Shown: piece after piece, positions 50,601-57,316 of the stretch
Layout of the letters: each line of letters begins with the position of its first letter
How positions within the stretch are numbered: position 1 is the stretch's first letter
Assembly (NCBI GenBank): GCA_964536085.1
Contig: CAZHWR010000001.1
Span: forward strand, 62,001 to 126,000
Length of the DNA stretch: 64,000 nt
Direction of reading: 5' to 3'
Origin: CAZHWR01 sp964536085
GTDB lineage: Bacteria; Bacillota; Clostridia; Oscillospirales; Ruminococcaceae
Notes under the pieces: generated by a model
Database searches by the model: none
The model's input: only the letters and a program-made list of their open reading frames with translations
What the model was told of the DNA's origin: nothing
Translations under genes and position numbers: made by a program

Positions 50601-53296
50601 ACGCATCGGATTATGATTTTGTATGGGAATTAAAAGAGGACGGCAAAACGATTGCAAGCGGTAAGGACGCGCTTGATATACCGGCGCTTGAAACCAAAAG
50701 CGTTGCACTTGCGTTTGACGAAATTACGCCGAAAGCGGGGAAAGAGTATTTTATAACCGCTAAATTCCTGCTTAAATCGGATACCGATTGGGCAAAAGCG
50801 GGGCATGAAGTTTCTGCAGGTCAGTTTGAGCTTGATTTCGAGTCCGGCAAAGCTCCGCTCGAGGACATTAACTCCATGCCGGAGATAAAAACTGCCGAAA
50901 CTGCAGATACATACACCGTCAGCGGCGATGATTTTAATATTGTGTTCGACCGCGCAAGCGGCACTATAAGCTCGTTTGAATATAAAGGCGAGCAGTTGTT
51001 CGCTCAGGACGAAAGCGCGGCTTTTGGCCCTGCGCCCAACTTCTGGCGCGCCCCGACCGACAACGACAGGGGAAGCAACAGCTTCCAAAATTCCGCGACC
51101 GCATGGCGGTACGCCGGGGCAAACCGCACGGAAATATCATCATCGGTTGAAAAACTGAGTGACAGCTCGGTTAAAATCACCTTCAGCGGCAAGCTTGCTC
51201 CGTCCAAGGGCTCGGCAAGCTACGAAATATCCTTTACGGTATACTCAACGGGCGATGTGGTTGTTGACAACGCTATGACCCCGTCGGGATTTTCGTCAAG
51301 TGACATAATTCCCGCCGTGGGCAATCTTATGCAGCTTGCCTCCGATTATGAGAACATCACATGGTATGGGCGCGGAAGCGATACCGACGGGCTTAAATCG
51401 GAAAGCTATGCTGACAGAAAAGCACAGCAGTTTGTCGGCGTTTACTCGGGAAGAGTGAGTGACCAGCACACGGACTTTACCAAAACGCAGACGTCGGGTA
51501 ATAAAACCGACATACGCTGGGCGGCGTTCACAAACGATAACGGTTTGGGTGTGATGTTCAGCAGTATTGATTCGCTGTTTGAAATCAACGCGCAGCACGC
51601 TACGCCCGAAGAGCTTACAACGCTGAGTACCAAGCATCCTTATGAAGTTAATACAACCGAAAATGTGGTGGTTGAATTAAACTCAAAACAGATTGGCGTG
51701 GGCTTTGACCCAAGCTGGCTCGACAAGGGCTGGTATTCGCAGAGCGACGTTATCCGCCCGACGCAAACGTTCAAATACAGCTATAAGCTCACTCCGGTGA
51801 GCGGTTTTACAGTCGACTCGGCAAATGAACTGAGCGACAGGAATCTTTGCGCCGACCCGATAAGTAAAATATTTGCAAACGGAGAAGAAATAGCGGACTT
51901 TGACCCTGATATAAGCGACTACACATATTATTTTGACGGAGATGATATCCCGCAGATTTCAGTGACTGCGGCGAACGGCAACACCGAGTACAGCATAAAA
52001 CAGGCAACGTCGCTCAAAGATGATTACAAAGCCGTTGTAACCGCCACGCTTTTTGGAGTGCAGAAAACCTATACGGTAACTTTTAAAAAGCGGTTTTACA
52101 GCGTATATCTTGACGAACTGAAATATCAAAGCGGTACCACGGGCGACTTTACAATTAAATACGGCTCCTCCGCCGAGGGCAATCCGCTCACGGTTTGGAA
52201 AGACGGTAAGGACGCTGTTTTTGAATACGGCATAGGAACCCATGCCGAATCGGAAATAGTGTATAATGTTAAAGACAAGGGATACAACACTTTCTCTGCG
52301 TATGTGAATCTTGACCGCGAGGTGTATAACAGCGACGTAGACTGCCCCGGAATCCAGTTCATGGTATACGCAGACGGTCAGCTTAAATACTCGTCTGTTG
52401 TTATAACAAAAATGGGCTATGGCACGCCGGTTGAGTCACCGTATATCAAAGTGGATATAACAGGGGCGCAGACGGTGACGCTCAGCGTAGTGTCTCCCAC
52501 AGGCGGCATTAACAATGCGCACGCCGATTGGTGCGACGCAAAATTTGAAAGCTATGCAAACGCAGCGCGTATTGAATTGATGGAGCTTTTGGACGGCGCT
52601 CAAAGCATAGATACCAACGGCTATTCCAAATCGGCGATTGAAGCCTTTGAAGCAAAGCTTGAAGAACTTAAAGCTACGGCGTATAATCCTGCGGCGACCG
52701 ACAGCGAGCTTAAAGCCGCGGTTGTCGGGTATTCCAAGGCGGTTAAAGCCCTTGAAAATACTGAAGAGCAGATCGAAAATCCCGGAGATATAATTAATCC
52801 CACGCCGACAAACGGCACACAGGTTGTAAACGGCAAGACGGTGCTGTATGTAAACGGTAAGCAGGTCACCGGTACAAAGGTAGTAACTGTTTCGGGAAAA
52901 ATGTACGCTGTAGTAGGCGGCTATGTTAAGACAGGCAAAAAGCAGGTCGTTAAGATAAAAAGCTTATACTATATCGTAAACGCAAGCGGAGTTGTACAAA
53001 AAGGCACAAAGAACAAGCTTATCAAGGTGGGAACAAAATCCTACATTGTAAACAAAAACGGAGTAGTACAGAGAAAAGCAAGCGGAAAGAAGCTTGTCAA
53101 GGTCGGAACCAAGTCGTATATAGTCAACAAGCTTGGAATTGTGCAAAAAGGTACTAAGAACAAACTCGTCAAGATAGGAAAGAAGAAATACGTTGTCAAT
53201 AAAAAGGGCGTGGTACAGAAAAACAAGAAGTCGATCAAGGTCGGCAAAAAGACCTACAAGACAAATAAAAAAGGCGTTGCGACGTTGAAGAAGTGA
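47681..53296 (+). CDS. Giant secreted GH2 beta-galactosidase with LamG insert
   Basis: 1871 residues from TTG 47681, nine bases after AGGAGG; ATG 47672 abuts the SD and is too close. Signal peptide ends TALA. GH2 sandwich (about 95-270) and Ig domain precede the TIM barrel: MDETNLETHGDR, acid/base Glu in SLGNEAGSGENF (about 545), nucleophile in IVCEYSHAMGN (about 620). After GGFIWDWVDQS a ~245-residue LamG/concanavalin domain is inserted (665-908; MTLEAWVYPADN, GKWHHVAAVYD, IDNVRVYSKALT), and the barrel resumes at YAYGGDWGDDPND. Then DUF4981, Bgal_small_N (APNFWRAPTDND), an NPCBM domain (YGIGTHAESEIVYNV), a FIVAR helix pair, and the lysine-rich repeat tail. Cleaves terminal beta-galactose from glycans outside the cell; LacZ-type activity is inferred. 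Confidence 0.95.
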   Translation: MKKCIKKAAAAFMAASMLAAGIPFTALAEVDFSMEEWNVSESGFAQKENFRLGREDARSSFFSFTDKSAALGSQKVGEDRDLTNASYQSLDTSAGQEWKFYYVSKPADRANRPDNDHITEPGYDDSSWDTITVPKSWEASYNEDGTFKYNAPQYTNVTYPWTSQDPNPQKPNAPTQFNPVGFYRTKLSVDDSFNDKNVFITFEGVESAFYVWVNGHKVGFSEDSFTSKEFKIDEYLNYDGNDTLAVEVFKWSSGSWLEDQDMIRLAGIFRSVYLTAKSDVELRDFTIVPKKLTNGTDPQTDYNDFGLDIYTSIRNLGESESGSYSVSAELYTADGEKVSDEMLEDANLTKTFTLGELTDRDSFGRSMKSFKLSAVVKNPKKWSAEHPNLYKALITVYDGSGNIIETTAYRFGFRIVEINNKNTSDAQVLINGQPLLIKGVNLHETYAETGRYVPSDTIRKDVEMMKQNNFNAIRMSHYSHDFRYYDTADELGMYVMDETNLETHGDRSIPGSNPNYLPACLDRVSSMFYRSKNFPCVIMLSLGNEAGSGENFRHMADWLKGSYSGSDDFYVDSALKGDLQCRPIHYEGDNDKADVKSNMYPAIDSIKSNANENKPYIVCEYSHAMGNSNGDYQGYWDAFESKANIQGGFIWDWVDQSIKTYVKSGYAPSQIDGENAVSPILSLDENKISTTLSAGKSALLQTGASGESGDFALTGAAYTHPTPDALNINGSMTLEAWVYPADNSTDPHVIAAKGDSQYQLKTVNGTVQFNTVCGGWNVVEAKYDSSDWAGKWHHVAAVYDADTQNAWIYIDDMSAPKATQKFAKANSDGTFDKSQYDFAVGRDVQYSGSRDWLGLIDNVRVYSKALTSAELSNENRAASDDGVEFWQDFNTTVSNSGMAEGSILSGGYYAYGGDWGDDPNDSNFCQNGIIGPDRVPHGSMLELKRVHQDYVFMLEDFSASSAKIGIHSRALFTNASDYDFVWELKEDGKTIASGKDALDIPALETKSVALAFDEITPKAGKEYFITAKFLLKSDTDWAKAGHEVSAGQFELDFESGKAPLEDINSMPEIKTAETADTYTVSGDDFNIVFDRASGTISSFEYKGEQLFAQDESAAFGPAPNFWRAPTDNDRGSNSFQNSATAWRYAGANRTEISSSVEKLSDSSVKITFSGKLAPSKGSASYEISFTVYSTGDVVVDNAMTPSGFSSSDIIPAVGNLMQLASDYENITWYGRGSDTDGLKSESYADRKAQQFVGVYSGRVSDQHTDFTKTQTSGNKTDIRWAAFTNDNGLGVMFSSIDSLFEINAQHATPEELTTLSTKHPYEVNTTENVVVELNSKQIGVGFDPSWLDKGWYSQSDVIRPTQTFKYSYKLTPVSGFTVDSANELSDRNLCADPISKIFANGEEIADFDPDISDYTYYFDGDDIPQISVTAANGNTEYSIKQATSLKDDYKAVVTATLFGVQKTYTVTFKKRFYSVYLDELKYQSGTTGDFTIKYGSSAEGNPLTVWKDGKDAVFEYGIGTHAESEIVYNVKDKGYNTFSAYVNLDREVYNSDVDCPGIQFMVYADGQLKYSSVVITKMGYGTPVESPYIKVDITGAQTVTLSVVSPTGGINNAHADWCDAKFESYANAARIELMELLDGAQSIDTNGYSKSAIEAFEAKLEELKATAYNPAATDSELKAAVVGYSKAVKALENTEEQIENPGDIINPTPTNGTQVVNGKTVLYVNGKQVTGTKVVTVSGKMYAVVGGYVKTGKKQVVKIKSLYYIVNASGVVQKGTKNKLIKVGTKSYIVNKNGVVQRKASGKKLVKVGTKSYIVNKLGIVQKGTKNKLVKIGKKKYVVNKKGVVQKNKKSIKVGKKTYKTNKKGVATLKK
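52830..53293 (+). repeat. Lysine-rich repeat module of the beta-galactosidase C-terminus
   Basis: Cap (KTVLYVNGKQVTGTK...SGKMYAVV) plus five units of about 24 residues, near-identical in protein to the sulfatase tail at 26880-27270 and in opposite genomic orientation. The last unit of both is KKSIKVGKKxYKTNxKG. Confidence 0.75.
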
Positions 53297-53312
53297 CGCG
53301 TGAATAAAATCA

Positions 53313-53344
53313 AAAACGGAGGCGGGATTTTCCGCCTCCGTTTT
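53313..53344 (+). terminator. Terminator of the beta-galactosidase gene
   Basis: AAAACGGAGGCGG and CCGCCTCCGTTTT stem with T-run, 16 bases behind the stop. Confidence 0.9.
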
Positions 53345-53355
53345 ATATGCGCTTA

Positions 53356-53556
53356 TTAAATATTATTCGGCTTTAATTTCATCGGTACACGAGAAGCTGT
53401 AAAATTCGAACTTTCAGTGTTGTCGGAAAACGCTGAATCAACCATATCCAAAGTTATTTCGTTTTCTTTATCGCTGTGGTTTAAAACAATTTTAACATGG
53501 TCATCGTATAAAAAGATTTTATTTACGAACGTATCAATTAAAACTGTATTAAAATC
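53356..53556 (-). pseudogene. C-terminal fragment of a large serine recombinase
   Basis: Translating the minus strand back from TAA 53356-53358 gives LIDTFVNKIFLYDDHVKIVLNH... and ends MKLKPNNI. LIDTFVNxIxLYDD followed by a short beta-strand pattern is the typical end of clostridial large serine recombinases (resolvase family). Nothing N-terminal of it survives in this or neighbouring frames beyond about 53630, so it is a remnant left by a lost mobile element. Confidence 0.6.
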
Positions 53557-53726
53557 GGGAAAAATATAACGACTATAAGCACAGTTTACATTAGTCCTTG
53601 ATTGTGATATAATAAAAATATAAATTTTTATTCATACATATTATAGTAATGGGGTTTTTAAGAATGAAAACGTATAATTGATGTTAAAACTTCATTAGAT
53701 ATAGTGAGTAGAAAGGAAGTAATTTT

Positions 53727-53930
53727 ATGGTAGATTTAATCGGACTTGGAATACTTATATTAATTTATGTTGTTTGCAAAAATATTTTTGAAAACAAACT
53801 CAATAATTATAATATGTCAAAAATATCACATGGTAAAATGGCGATGGATGCTGGCAAAAAAAGCCCTTCGGAAATTAGACGCAATCTTGTAGCCGGCAAA
53901 TATGATAAGGATGATGAGTGGAAGATTTGA
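53727..53930 (+). CDS. Small single-pass membrane protein
   Basis: 67 residues: a hydrophobic N-terminus (VDLIGLGILILIYVVCKNIF) and a basic, polar cytoplasmic-type tail (KISHGKMAMDAGKKSPSEIRRNLVAGKYDKDDEW). SD AGAAAGGAAG ten bases before ATG; a TATAAT-like box (about 53611) lies upstream. Not recognised. It sits between recombinase debris and insertion-element-like palindromes, so it may be cargo of a former element. Confidence 0.5.
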   Translation: MVDLIGLGILILIYVVCKNIFENKLNNYNMSKISHGKMAMDAGKKSPSEIRRNLVAGKYDKDDEWKI

Positions 53931-53954
53931 GTAAATATGAAAGTTGAAAATAGG

Positions 53955-54202
53955 ACTATTGCAATCCCACTGACTTTAGACGGTGGGCAGTTCACACAGT
54001 GATGAAAATTGACTCATGTAGACCTTTAGAAGGAAAGTGAATTAGCAACAAACATAAAGCATTTGGAGAATAAATATCCAGATGCTTTTTTTGTTGCTGA
54101 GAAATGGAGAAAATAATTATGTGTTACAAAGAAGAACAACAGAAAGAAAATGCTGGTGACATACTCCCACCGCTTATGCAAAGCATAGGCGGTGGGAGTA
54201 TG
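53955..54202. mobile_element. Candidate IS200/IS605-type end remnants or derived palindromic element
   Basis: CCCACTGACTTTAGACGGTGGG followed by CAGTTCAC (53967-53996) has the hairpin-plus-TTCAC form of IS200/IS605 ends. At 54151-54201 a 24-bp palindrome (GTGACATACTCCCACCGC... with one mismatch and loop AAA) is the kind found at the other end of such elements. Between them lies another long imperfect hairpin (54043-54097, AGCAACAAA...TTTGTTGCT). No transposase or TnpB is present, so this would be a MITE-like leftover. Confidence 0.4.
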
Positions 54203-54277
54203 TCACTGCAACGCCAACAGCATTTAAAAAATATCCGAAATATAAACGAAAAAAGAAAAGCACCGATAAATCCTTGA
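54119..54277 (+). CDS. Possible 52-residue small protein spanning the palindrome
   Basis: ATG 54119 with GGAG nine bases upstream opens MCYKEEQQKENAGD..., and the frame reads through the 54151-54201 palindrome to TGA 54275-54277. The composition (Gln/Lys/Asn-rich) shows no domain. It may be an accidental frame or a small ORF into which the palindrome inserted. Confidence 0.2.
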   Translation: MCYKEEQQKENAGDILPPLMQSIGGGSMSLQRQQHLKNIRNINEKRKAPINP

Positions 54278-54337
54278 AATTACGGTGTTTATCAGTGCTT
54301 CAAACAGTTTTGAAATATCGTTCAAAACTATAAATTT

Positions 54338-54424
54338 TGGTGCGGAGAATGGGACTTGAACCCACACGATATTGCTATCACTAGAACCTGAATCTAGCGC
54401 GTCTGCCAATTCCGCCATCCCCGC
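54338..54424 (-). tRNA. tRNA-Leu (CAG)
   Basis: 87 bases with encoded CCA (54338-54340). The acceptor GCGGGGA pairs with TCTCCGC; A73. D-arm GGCGGAATTGGCAGACGC, anticodon loop TTCAGGT giving CAG, a long variable arm typical of tRNA-Leu, T-arm GGGTTCAAGTCCC. The second Leu tRNA lies 117 bases upstream on the same strand, with a hairpin between. Confidence 0.95.
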
Positions 54425-54507
54425 GTGTTAACAAAAAAGAAATTGCTTTGATTTTTACACGGCAAGCAACAACCGAGGCGGAGTACATGGCTTTACCCGC
54501 AAATGGA

Positions 54508-54541
54508 ATAAAAAGCGTTGTAATTTTACAACGCTTTTTAT
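54508..54541 (-). terminator. Hairpin between the two tRNA-Leu genes
   Basis: AAAAAGCGTTGTAA and its complement TTACAACGCTTTTT form an A/T-flanked stem; on the minus strand it follows tRNA-Leu(GAG). Confidence 0.75.
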
Positions 54542-54624
54542 TGGTGCGAGTGACGGGACTTGAACCCGTACGCCGAAGCACACGCCCCTCAAACGTGCCT
54601 GTCTGCCAGTTCCAGCACACTCGC
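54542..54624 (-). tRNA. tRNA-Leu (GAG)
   Basis: 83 bases with encoded CCA (54542-54544). The acceptor GCGAGTG pairs with CACTCGC; anticodon stem CACGT/GCGTG with loop TTGAGGG gives GAG; long variable arm (GTGCTTCGGCGTAC); T-arm GGGTTCAAGTCCC. Transcribed from the promoter at 54656-54684. Confidence 0.95.
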
Positions 54625-54655
54625 AAAAACCTTGTTTTTAACAAAGTGCTTTATT

Positions 54656-54684
54656 ATAATATCAAAAAGAGTTTATCTTGTCAA
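54656..54684 (-). promoter_or_regulatory. Promoter of the tRNA-Leu genes
   Basis: Minus strand TTGACA (54679-54684), 17 bases, TATTAT (54656-54661), about 30 bases before the tRNA. Confidence 0.8.
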
Positions 54685-54776
54685 GACGAAATTTCAATTT
54701 TATCCGCAAAATTTTGCACATGTCAAACTCCGTTACAGCGCCTGTAAAAACAGCGCTTTATTTGCGATTTAGTCCT

Positions 54777-54804
54777 TTGATTTTTTTGTCAGATGGTATA
54801 TAAT
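54777..54804 (+). promoter_or_regulatory. Promoter of the SDR-ABC operon
   Basis: TTGATT (54777-54782), 16 bases, TATAAT (54799-54804), 44 bases before the SDR start. Confidence 0.6.
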
Positions 54805-54847
54805 AAAAACGCTATGTATAAAACAGCGTTAAAATGAGGGTATTGCA

Positions 54848-55573
54848 ATGGAAAGTGTTATCGTAACAGGCGCGTCGGGCGGGATAGGATCGGAAATCGC
54901 ACGCCTTTTTGCCAAGAACGGATACGGCGTTATACTCCACTATAATAAAAATGAAGAAAAAGCGCGCCGAATCGCTCGGGAGATTTTGGACCGCGGAGGC
55001 TGCGTGTGCGCGTTCGGAGCTGATTTAAAATGCTTTGAGCAGGCGGATTCGCTTGCTGAATTTGCGCAGAGCGAGTTCGGCGGGGTAAGTGTTTTGATAA
55101 ACAACGCGGGAATTGCCCAGCAAAAGCTTTTTTGCGACATTACCGACTCTGATTATGACAATATGATGGATACCGATTTAAAAAGCTGCTTTAATATGTC
55201 GAAAGCTGTTTTGCCTATGATGATAAGTAAAAAATCGGGGAGCATAGTAAATATATCCTCGATGTGGGGAATAACCGGCGGCTCGTGCGAGGTGCATTAT
55301 TCTGCGGCAAAGGCGGGAATTATTGGCTTGACAAAGGCGCTTGCAAAAGAAGCAGGTCCTTCGGGGATAACTGTGAACTGCATAGCTCCCGGAGTTATAA
55401 ACACACGGATGAACGAAAAGCTTTCGCCGGACGACGTCAAAGCTCTTTGCGATGAAACGCCGCTCGGCAAAATCGGAGAGCCTGCGGATGTTGCCGAAGC
55501 GGCCCTGTTTTTAGCCCGGGCGAAATTCATAACAGGGCAGACGCTGGCGGTCGACGGCGGAATAACAGTTTAA
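54848..55573 (+). CDS. Short-chain dehydrogenase/reductase (FabG-like)
   Basis: 241 residues, classical SDR. Cofactor motif TGASGGIGSEIA (about 8-19), NNAGIA (about 84), catalytic Ser in VNISSMWG, Tyr-x3-Lys in YSAAKAG, and IAPGVINTRMN. The C-terminus FITGQTLAVDGGITV is FabG-like. In Firmicutes such stand-alone FabG relatives include the EF-P 5-aminopentanone reductase (YmfI); no fatty-acid genes are near, so that identity is possible but not shown. It precedes the ABC exporter pair by 12 bases and is likely co-transcribed with it. Confidence 0.9.
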   Translation: MESVIVTGASGGIGSEIARLFAKNGYGVILHYNKNEEKARRIAREILDRGGCVCAFGADLKCFEQADSLAEFAQSEFGGVSVLINNAGIAQQKLFCDITDSDYDNMMDTDLKSCFNMSKAVLPMMISKKSGSIVNISSMWGITGGSCEVHYSAAKAGIIGLTKALAKEAGPSGITVNCIAPGVINTRMNEKLSPDDVKALCDETPLGKIGEPADVAEAALFLARAKFITGQTLAVDGGITV

Positions 55574-55585
55574 AGGAGAGGCAGA

Positions 55586-57286
55586 ATGTCGAGAGCTAAA
55601 AAATATCTTAAACCGTATTTAAAAGAACTGACGATCGGTCCGTTTTTTAAGCTGCTTGAGGCCATTTTCGAACTGATAGTGCCGCTTGTCATGGCGAGTA
55701 TTATCGACGTCGGAGTAAAAAACCGAGATACGGCGTATGTTTGGAAAATGGGCGGAGTTATGGTGCTGCTCGGAATAGTCGGGCTGGGCTGTGCGCTTAT
55801 TTGCCAATATTTCGCCGCGCGCGCGTCGCAGGGAGTAGGAACGCTCGTAAGAAACGATTTGTTTAAGCATATAAATTCATTGTCCCACGCGGAGATTGAC
55901 GCAGTGGGAACGTCGTCGCTTATCACTAGGATGATAAACGATATAAATCAGGTGCAGCAGGCTGTGGCGATGCTTATCCGATTGGTCGTCCGCGCTCCGT
56001 TTATCATCATCGGAGCGGCGGCGCTTGCGATGATGCTGGATTTTAAGCTTTCGCTTATTTTTTTGGCGGCGGCGCCGATAATCGCGCTGATTATTTATGT
56101 TATCATGACAAAGTCGGTGCCGTTTTACAGAATGATTCAGAAAAAGCTAGACCGAATTTCGCTTATAACCCGTGAAAATCTTCTGGGAGCAAGAATCATC
56201 AGAGCGTTTGGCAGACAAGAAGCCGAAAAGGCTCGGTTTGACGAAGCGTCTGACGATTTGGCGCAAACGGCCGTTAACATAGGAAAAATATCCGCGCTTT
56301 TGAATCCGCTCACGTTTACGGTGATGTATTTTGCCATAATAGCCGTTCTTTGGTTCGGCGGGATAAGGGTCGATATCGGCTTTTTAACACAAGGCGAAAT
56401 TATAACCTTTGTCAGCTATATGACGCAGATTTCTTTAACGCTTGTTATAGTTGCTAATCTCGTGGTGCTTTTTACCAAAGCGTCCGCTTCGCTTACGAGG
56501 ATCAATGAAGTATTTGAGCTTTCGCCGTCGGTCACATCGCTTTCGGACAAGACCTTTGCCGACCCAAGTGTGAGCTTTGAAAACGTTTCATTTTCATACG
56601 GTAAAAACGGTGAAACCGCGCTTGATGATATAACGTTCAGCGCAAAAGCCGGAGAGACGATAGGAATAATCGGCGGAACGGGCTCGGGCAAGTCGACACT
56701 CGTAAACCTGATACCGCGTTTTTACGACGTAACGGGCGGCGGGATAAAAATAGGCGGAGTAGATATAAAACAGATTGATTTGGACTATCTTAGAGAGAAT
56801 GTCGGAATAGTGCTTCAAAAAGCGTCGCTTTTTTCGGGTACGATAAGGGATAACATGCTTTGGAGCAATTCCCAAGCAAGCGACGAGCAGATTGCCGAGG
56901 CGCTCGCGGTCGCTCAGGCGGAGGATTTTGTTATGAGTTCGGAAAAGGGTCTGGACACTCCCGTTTTGCAGGGCGGTAAAAACCTTTCCGGCGGACAAAG
57001 GCAAAGGCTTACAATAGCGCGTGCGCTTGTTAAAAATCCCAAAATTCTGATTCTGGATGATTCCGCCTCCGCGCTGGATTTTGCGACTGACGCAAAGCTG
57101 AGAAAAGCGATAGCGGAAAAGACGCGGGGCATGACGGTGTTCATCGTTTCCCAACGCGCCGCTTCGGTTATGTATTCGGATAAAATAATCGTTTTGGACG
57201 ACGGATGTGCAGTCGGAATAGGAACGCACGATGAGCTTATGGCTTCGTGCGAGATTTATAAAGAGATTTGCAGTTCGCAGCTATAG
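55586..57286 (+). CDS. Heterodimeric ABC exporter, subunit with degenerate ATP site
   Basis: 566 residues: six-helix membrane domain (1-310) and ATPase domain. Walker A GGTGSGKSTLVNLIPRFYDV, Q-loop GIVLQKASLF, signature LSGGQRQRLTIARAL. Walker B is LILDDSASALD, with Asp in place of the catalytic Glu, and the H-loop reads FIVSQRAAS, with Gln instead of His. These two changes mark the non-hydrolytic half of TM287/288- or BmrCD-type heterodimers. The partner, with intact residues, starts 30 bases downstream. A drug, lipid or peptide substrate is possible. Confidence 0.93.
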   Translation: MSRAKKYLKPYLKELTIGPFFKLLEAIFELIVPLVMASIIDVGVKNRDTAYVWKMGGVMVLLGIVGLGCALICQYFAARASQGVGTLVRNDLFKHINSLSHAEIDAVGTSSLITRMINDINQVQQAVAMLIRLVVRAPFIIIGAAALAMMLDFKLSLIFLAAAPIIALIIYVIMTKSVPFYRMIQKKLDRISLITRENLLGARIIRAFGRQEAEKARFDEASDDLAQTAVNIGKISALLNPLTFTVMYFAIIAVLWFGGIRVDIGFLTQGEIITFVSYMTQISLTLVIVANLVVLFTKASASLTRINEVFELSPSVTSLSDKTFADPSVSFENVSFSYGKNGETALDDITFSAKAGETIGIIGGTGSGKSTLVNLIPRFYDVTGGGIKIGGVDIKQIDLDYLRENVGIVLQKASLFSGTIRDNMLWSNSQASDEQIAEALAVAQAEDFVMSSEKGLDTPVLQGGKNLSGGQRQRLTIARALVKNPKILILDDSASALDFATDAKLRKAIAEKTRGMTVFIVSQRAASVMYSDKIIVLDDGCAVGIGTHDELMASCEIYKEICSSQL

Positions 57287-57316
57287 AACATTTATATAAG
57301 GAATGGTTATAAGCAT

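Noticed and set aside
54151..54201. A CRISPR repeat
   Set aside because: It is a single palindrome, with no repeated units, spacers or cas genes.
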